DNA from: Reyranella sp. CPCC 100927
GTDB taxonomy: Bacteria > Pseudomonadota > Alphaproteobacteria > Reyranellales > Reyranellaceae
DNA length: 64,000 bases
NCBI RefSeq assembly: GCF_007859315.1
Contig: NZ_VOHA01000001.1
Location: 124,001 to 188,000 of the forward strand
Direction of reading: 5' to 3'
In this document: positions 61,549 through 64,000 of the stretch, piece by piece
Numbering within the stretch: the first letter of the stretch is position 1
Layout: the number at the start of each line of letters is the position of its first letter
Made by a program: the position numbers and the translations under genes
The notes under the pieces: generated by a model
Databases searched by the model: none
The model's input: only the letters and a program-made list of their open reading frames with translations
Told to the model about the DNA's origin: nothing

Positions 61549-63078
61549 TTACATCTCAAGGCCGGTCGCGGCGAGCACGGTCTTCACATGATTGCCGACA
61601 GCCGACTCGTTGTCGAGATAAGCCCTGTTCAGGACCCGGTATCGATATGTAGCGCTTGTCGCCTGCCATTCCACGCTATCGCCGCTTCTGGTTTTCCGAT
61701 GCGGCATCGCAAACAATTGCATGTATTGCCTTGGTGCAACGCCCACGAAGGCTTCGAAGCGGACGATGTTCGGCCGATCTCCATCGTCTTCAACACAGAT
61801 CTCGTTACGGTACAGATCCCGAGCGAGGCTCTTTGGATAGGGCTCGATGTAAACAACTTTTCGTATTCCAGCGCCCACGATGTGTCTGGCACACATATGA
61901 CAAGGAAAGGTCGTGCAATAGAGCGTTGAGCCTGTCGCCGACTGGCCTTTGCTCATGGCGTCCAATATTGCATTCATCTCGGCATGCACGATCCGGCCAA
62001 ATTCGATGATGCTGGATACGCGCGCATCCCGCAGCGGGGGATTGGTGCCGGTCTCGAGCGCCTCGTCGACAAGCTGATCCACCGTTCGATCGTTCAAAGT
62101 TTCGGCGATCCAATTGGCCTGGCGCAAGTTACTGAATATTTCTCGTACGATCTCGCGCTTCTTCTTGGCGCTGGCGTCGTAGCCTATGACGAAGTCCCTG
62201 AAGTCGTCCGTGTCGCCTGACCAAACGACGCCGCCGCCAGCTTTTGGCACGTCATTGCAGCCCACGCCGAGGATCGACCCACCATCGGAGAGGATTGCAG
62301 CGCCTACCTGACGCGACAGATCAGCTGATCTCAGGGCTGCGGCCTGCGCAATGAACATGGAGTATTCATCGCGTCGGGGCGTATGGAACGGATGTCCGAA
62401 AATCAGTTCAACAAACCGCCGCAGTTCTGCGCGCATCGCTGCCTCAGCACCCCATCGGAGAAACAGGTCACCCTTGGGAAAGGCGTCACGGACATTCTGG
62501 CCCGTTCCGCTCCGGCCTGCGTTTGCGTCCTTCTCCACGAGGCGCTCTGCATCAGCACGATATCGGTCGCCGTTCGAATTGGACTTGGATTGCGCGATCC
62601 TCTCGGCAAGACGGGCCACGCGGTCGGCGCGAGGCGCATACACCGATACAGTCAAGAATAGGTCACCATAGATCTTTCGGAGCGTCTCTATTTCCTCAGG
62701 GTGTTTGAGCGAGTTGAGCAGGTAAACGACGCGCGAGGCCGGTGGGGCGTGCTCGCTGGCGTTGTCGCGACGCTCCTTGCGAATACGGGCAACAGACAGC
62801 AGAGCCATGATGTCCGCGCAGTCGGTTCTCTGGCGCAAATCGTCCGCAGCATCCATGTGCGCATCGATGCGTGCCGCTTCGTCATGGGTGATTTCGGCAA
62901 GATGCCCGAATTGGGTGAAGCTATGGAGGAGTGTGCTCAGTCGGACCTCACAGATCGCATAGCCGATCGCGGTGAACTCTGCCGAGATGCAGCGAATAAC
63001 AACGCGTAAGTCCGTCCCCGCAGGGCCGACCAAACCGACAATCACCTCGGGATGCCTGAGCGCTTCAATGCCGGCCAT
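61549..63078 (-). CDS. Anti-phage dCTP/dCMP deaminase (AvcD-like)
   Basis: 509 residues from the ATG at 63078, with AAGGGA before it; the ORF to 63126 lacks a ribosome site. Residues 1-220 are a P-loop kinase-like domain with GLVGPAGTDL. Residues about 250-500 form a zinc cytidine-deaminase domain: HAEMNAI (about 365) and PCHMCARH (about 392). This two-domain layout matches AvcD/DCD proteins, which deaminate dCTP/dCMP on phage infection and deplete pools. Base and codon use differ from neighbours, suggesting transfer. In Vibrio the partner is an RNA, AvcI, encoded upstream; no match could be confirmed here. Confidence 0.85.
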   Translation of the reverse strand: MAGIEALRHPEVIVGLVGPAGTDLRVVIRCISAEFTAIGYAICEVRLSTLLHSFTQFGHLAEITHDEAARIDAHMDAADDLRQRTDCADIMALLSVARIRKERRDNASEHAPPASRVVYLLNSLKHPEEIETLRKIYGDLFLTVSVYAPRADRVARLAERIAQSKSNSNGDRYRADAERLVEKDANAGRSGTGQNVRDAFPKGDLFLRWGAEAAMRAELRRFVELIFGHPFHTPRRDEYSMFIAQAAALRSADLSRQVGAAILSDGGSILGVGCNDVPKAGGGVVWSGDTDDFRDFVIGYDASAKKKREIVREIFSNLRQANWIAETLNDRTVDQLVDEALETGTNPPLRDARVSSIIEFGRIVHAEMNAILDAMSKGQSATGSTLYCTTFPCHMCARHIVGAGIRKVVYIEPYPKSLARDLYRNEICVEDDGDRPNIVRFEAFVGVAPRQYMQLFAMPHRKTRSGDSVEWQATSATYRYRVLNRAYLDNESAVGNHVKTVLAATGLEM

Positions 63079-63094
63079 AATGTCCCTTAAGTTG

Positions 63095-63133
63095 TATTGT
63101 ATTACAATAATACTATCTATATGCAAGCTTGCA
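63095..63133. promoter_or_regulatory. AT-rich promoter region with two palindromes
   Basis: TATTGT-ATT-ACAATA at 63095-63109 and a perfect 12-base palindrome TGCAAGCTTGCA at 63122-63133, in an AT-rich patch just upstream of the dCTP deaminase start at 63078. They are candidate operators controlling the defence gene. A short hairpin ACCCCC-ATT-GGGGGT follows at 63169-63183 before the dehydrogenase gene. Confidence 0.55.
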
Positions 63134-63244
63134 AGGTTTAGCGCTTGTGCTTTGCACTAGGTGACGCGACCCCCATTGGGGGTGGGTGGCGCGCCGCCCA
63201 GTTCGTGGTACATGGGGCGGATTACTTCATCTCGCGAGTGTCCC

Positions 63245-64000
63245 ATGCCCGGCGGCCAGATCCTCATCAATGGCGACTGGCGGGCGCCCGCCTCTGGCGC
63301 GGCGCTGCCGGTGTTCAATCCCAGCGACGGTGCGGAGTTCGCGAAAATCGCGCGCGGCTCGGCCGAGGACATCGACGGCGCGGTGACGGCGGCGCGGGCG
63401 GCGCTGGAGGGCGGCGCCTGGAGCAAGGTGACGGCGGTCGAGCGCGGTCGGCTGTTGTCCAAGATGGCGCAGAAGGTGGCCGACCATGCCGAGGAGCTGG
63501 CGGTGCTGGAGGCCAAGGACACCGGCAAGCCGATCTCGCAGGCGCGCGCCGATGCCAACGCGCTGGCGCGCTATTTCGAGTTCTATGGCGGTGCTGCCGA
63601 CAAGATCCACGGCGAGACCATTCCCTATCTAAACGGCTATACCGTCTTCACCCTGCGCGAGCCGCACGGCGTGTGCGGGCAGATCATCCCGTGGAACTAT
63701 CCCATGCAGATCTTCGGCCGCACGGCGTGCGGCGCGCTGACCATGGGCAACGCCGTGGTGATGAAGCCGGCCGAGGAAGCATGCCTCTCGGTGCTGCGCG
63801 TTGCCGAATTGATGCTGGAGGTTGGCTTCCCGCCGGGCGCCATCAACATCGTGCCGGGCCTCGGCGCCGAGGCGGGCGCGGCGCTGGCCGACCATCCTGG
63901 TATCGATCATCTGAGCTTCACCGGCTCGCGCCAGGTCGGTGCGCTGGTGCAGGCGGCATCGGCCAAATACAACCGGCCCTGCACCATGGAACTGGGCGGC
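63245..64000 (+). CDS. Aldehyde dehydrogenase (betaine aldehyde dehydrogenase-like), 3' end cut by window edge
   Basis: 252 codons are visible from the ATG at 63245 to the window end. GQILINGDWRAPASG is the N-terminus, and PWNYPMQIFGRTACGALTMGNAVVMKPAEEA the coenzyme-binding region with the Asn and Lys of the family. FTGSRQVGALV and MELGG at the edge are normal. The catalytic Cys lies beyond the window. It oxidises an aldehyde to the acid with NAD(P). No clear SD is present. It is divergent from the defence module. Confidence 0.93.
   Translation, partial: MPGGQILINGDWRAPASGAALPVFNPSDGAEFAKIARGSAEDIDGAVTAARAALEGGAWSKVTAVERGRLLSKMAQKVADHAEELAVLEAKDTGKPISQARADANALARYFEFYGGAADKIHGETIPYLNGYTVFTLREPHGVCGQIIPWNYPMQIFGRTACGALTMGNAVVMKPAEEACLSVLRVAELMLEVGFPPGAINIVPGLGAEAGAALADHPGIDHLSFTGSRQVGALVQAASAKYNRPCTMELGG

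Noticed and set aside
61341..63240. Prophage or integrative element around the defence gene
   Set aside because: No integrase, attachment repeat or tRNA target is visible; only composition differs.

Overview
This is chromosomal DNA of a high-GC alphaproteobacterium. The gpsA/EVE, tsaD and hemC-hemD-COG4223-hemY neighbourhood, the hisA-hisF-hisE genes, the sterol-desaturase, gentisate and beta-ketoadipate genes, and GC-rich codons with SD-type start sites all fit a soil or water Rhodospirillales/Hyphomicrobiales-type organism. I cannot name the genus. No rRNA, ordinary tRNA, CRISPR array, prophage or transposase was recognised. The window cuts a TPR gene at its left edge and an aldehyde dehydrogenase gene at its right edge.

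Layout. 1-9.7 kb: TPR protein, PLP-binding YggS, phosphatase, lipoprotein, gentisate dioxygenase with a divergent Bug receptor, EamA exporter, a tiny repeat-containing secreted peptide ahead of a sterol desaturase, EVE protein and gpsA. 9.7-17.5 kb: two 2-oxoglutarate/Fe(II) oxygenases, tsaD, and a haem cluster (hemC, a hemD-COG4223 fusion, hemY). 17.5-26.4 kb: hydrolase, MscS channel, DUF255 protein, diaminopropionate lyase, DUF6489, OmpA-like protein, HAD hydrolase. 26.4-31.2 kb: hisE, hisF and hisA, with an ECF sigma/anti-sigma/DUF4394 module sitting between hisF and hisA. 31.3-33.1 kb: an unknown protein and a class V aminotransferase.

33.2-39.5 kb is the most interesting region: a complete RNA-repair locus. 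rtcR faces a minus-strand operon rsr (Ro60) - four tandem Y-RNA-like modules - rtcB - rtcA. A near-consensus sigma-54 promoter lies before rsr, and repeated AAAT/CGATTT dyads that could bind RtcR lie upstream of it. The four RNA modules (35642-36102) share one architecture with compensating helix changes. Two of them carry circularly permuted tRNA-like domains.

39.5-60.8 kb is catabolic and transport DNA: EamA/LysR pair, carboxymuconolactone decarboxylase family protein, a YgjP-like peptidase with a duplicated domain, LysE exporter, molybdopterin oxidoreductase, MgtC protein, beta-ketoadipyl-CoA thiolase, racemase, GNAT, a polyamine-type ABC operon, malonyl-CoA decarboxylase, SMP-30 lactonase, two tandem enoyl-CoA hydratases and a P450 with a divergent flavodoxin. 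61.3-63.1 kb is a less GC-rich defence module: an AvcD-like anti-phage dCTP deaminase followed by a 61-residue ORF.

Intergenic DNA is seeded with at least five families of long inverted repeats. One has supplied the last codons of the molybdopterin oxidoreductase gene.
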